Assembly: GCA_963541805.1 (NCBI GenBank)
Contig: CAUTVF010000007.1
Span: 1 to 23,842 of the forward strand
Length of the DNA: 23,842 nucleotides
Source: CAUTVF01 sp963541805
GTDB taxonomy: Bacteria; Pseudomonadota; Alphaproteobacteria; Rs-D84; CASDRH01
Reading direction: 5' to 3'
Positions 22,798 through 23,842 of the stretch are shown here, in pieces (position 1 is the stretch's first letter; every line of letters starts with the position of its first letter). The notes under the pieces are model-generated. The model was not told the DNA's origin and did no database searches. It saw only the letters and a list, made by a program, of their open reading frames with translations. A program made the translations under genes and the position numbers.

Positions 22798-23724
22798 CTA
22801 CATAAAGTTCATCTCAAACATATGACTTTGCTTGTCTTGTTTGTTTCTTTTGTTTACTGATTTTTTTACTTCATCGTGGTAAAAATAGTTTACTATTATT
22901 GGTGGTTCGTTGAAATTTTGTTTAGCACTATCATCATTTCTCAAATATTTAAATCCTGATTTTTCAGCATATTTTTTTAAATTTATATCCAGTTGTTCCC
23001 AATATAATCTACTTCCATTTTGATAAATCTCTTCATATAAAGGTAATAATTCGATGTATTTTTCTTTAATATAATCCAAAATTACTTTTTTATAATTACC
23101 TCTTAAATTCAAATTTTCAAGCCAAATAAGGTTGCAGATACACTGTACTTTCTCAATAATTTTCTCCACATTCGTAATTTCAGGAAATATAGGAGAAATG
23201 AAGCAAGTTGTCCTAATTCCTTCGTTATGTAGAATTTTCATTGCTGCAATTTTTCGTTTTATACTAACAGATTTATCCATATCATCCTTAAAATTTTCAT
23301 CAAGTGTATTTATTGAAAAACCAACTCTTGCATCTGGGAATTTTTTTATTAAATCTATATCTCTAAGTACTAAGTCTGATTTTGTCTGAATAGCAAGTTT
23401 TATACCACTTCCAACCATTTGTTCAAGGAATGTCCTGGTCCTTTTATATTTTTCTTCCTGTGGATTATATGGGTCAGTTACAGATCCCAAAAACATTTCC
23501 TTACCTGCATATTTTTTTGTATTTTTAATATCTTGCCAATATTTAACGTCAAGGAATTCTCCCCATGGTTCAAGATGATTAGTAAATCGCTTCATAAAGC
23601 TTGCATAACAATATTTACATCCGTGTGTACATCCGATATATGGATTCACCGAATAATCACCAACAGGAATATCTGATTTTGTTAAAATACTTTTAACATT
23701 TATTTCTTTGATAATTGGATCCAT
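22798..23724 (-). CDS. radical SAM protein, SPL (spore photoproduct lyase-like) family
   Basis: A 308-aa radical SAM enzyme. The [4Fe-4S] motif is C32-x3-C36-x2-C39 in NPYIGCTHGCKYCYASFMKRF, the form typical of the SplB-like COG1533 group. The TIM-barrel follows: MFLGSVTDPYNPQEEKYKRTR, IQTKSDLVLRDIDLI and VGFSINTLDENF, with a CFISPIFPEITN segment. Substrates of this bacterial subgroup are mostly unknown; DNA photoproduct repair has been shown only for true spore photoproduct lyases and should not be assumed. ATG with a short AGG 10 bases upstream. It is convergent with rpmH, with 23 bases between the stops and no clear terminator. Confidence 0.88.
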   Translation of the reverse strand: MDPIIKEINVKSILTKSDIPVGDYSVNPYIGCTHGCKYCYASFMKRFTNHLEPWGEFLDVKYWQDIKNTKKYAGKEMFLGSVTDPYNPQEEKYKRTRTFLEQMVGSGIKLAIQTKSDLVLRDIDLIKKFPDARVGFSINTLDENFKDDMDKSVSIKRKIAAMKILHNEGIRTTCFISPIFPEITNVEKIIEKVQCICNLIWLENLNLRGNYKKVILDYIKEKYIELLPLYEEIYQNGSRLYWEQLDINLKKYAEKSGFKYLRNDDSAKQNFNEPPIIVNYFYHDEVKKSVNKRNKQDKQSHMFEMNFM

Positions 23725-23825
23725 TGTGTTTACCTATTCTTATATGATAAGAAATAAACTCTTCTGAAAGCAATAAATTAAAAATAATTTCCAAAAAGCA
23801 AAATCACAAAATTTGTAGAAAAAGC

Positions 23826-23842
23826 TTGACAAGCCGTGGGGG
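23826..23842 (+). promoter_or_regulatory. TTGACA plus G-tract element cut by the window edge
   Basis: TTGACA (23826-23831), AGCCGT, then at least five G up to the last base. It matches 15 of 17 bases of the phase-variable promoter candidate at 10565-10581 and probably marks another gene just outside the window. The rest of 23725-23825 shows nothing I can name. Confidence 0.5.

Noticed and set aside
22798..23724. Spore photoproduct lyase as a specific function
   Set aside because: Only the family-level Cys motif and barrel are visible; nothing else suggests spores, so the substrate is left open.
1..23842. CRISPR arrays, insertion sequences, prophage, rRNA
   Set aside because: I saw no regularly spaced repeats, transposase or integrase motifs, or rRNA sequence on either strand.

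Overview
The window is a chromosomal segment of an AT-rich bacterium, most likely an alphaproteobacterium with a reduced, host-associated style of genome. The evidence is gene order as well as protein sequence. ihfB-lapA-accD, dacA-tmk-holB-tatD, rpsB-tsf and obgE-ruvC are arrangements known from Alphaproteobacteria or Proteobacteria at large, but several appear condensed: no trpFB before accD, no metG between holB and tatD, no rnpA after rpmH. I cannot name the genus from sequence alone. I saw no insertion sequence, prophage, CRISPR array or rRNA.

Layout. Positions 1-2171 (minus strand) hold a compact run ihfB-lapA-accD-accA: a nucleoid protein, a small membrane protein and the carboxyltransferase subunits of acetyl-CoA carboxylase; accA runs off the left edge. 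Positions 2267-9614 (minus) hold one operon of six genes with the order and protein types of the R64/PAP type IVb thin-pilus system: pilL-like (TcpQ domain), pilN secretin lipoprotein, pilO, pilP, pilQ ATPase and pilR platform protein. It is driven by a good sigma70-type promoter at 9586-9614. No pilin, prepilin peptidase or PilM is present. Directly upstream, at 9797-10525, lies a gene for an exported protein with 14 cysteines. Its promoter has a G9 homopolymer between a perfect -35 and a good -10, which is the architecture of a phase-variable promoter. A near-copy of the -35 plus G-tract element starts at 23826 and is cut by the right edge.

Positions 10661-15740 hold smpB, a small outer-membrane beta-barrel gene with its terminator, and the minus-strand run dacA-tmk-holB-tatD (cell-wall carboxypeptidase, dTMP kinase, clamp-loader delta-prime, TatD nuclease). 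Positions 15784-18218 (plus) hold an unrecognised Lys-rich membrane protein, tRNA-Asp, a second beta-barrel protein, acpS and tRNA-Lys. Positions 18243-20983 hold the rpsB-tsf translation operon followed by a SIMPL-domain gene and a textbook terminator. Positions 21011-22774 hold obgE-ruvC and an rpmH gene of only 46 codons. At 22798-23724 a radical SAM protein of the SPL family faces the other way.

Most of the window is housekeeping. The parts worth a second look are the type IVb pilus operon without its pilin, the Cys-rich exported protein with a putative slippage-controlled promoter, the second G-tract element at the right edge, and the inverted/direct repeats between the Cys-rich gene and the pilus promoter.
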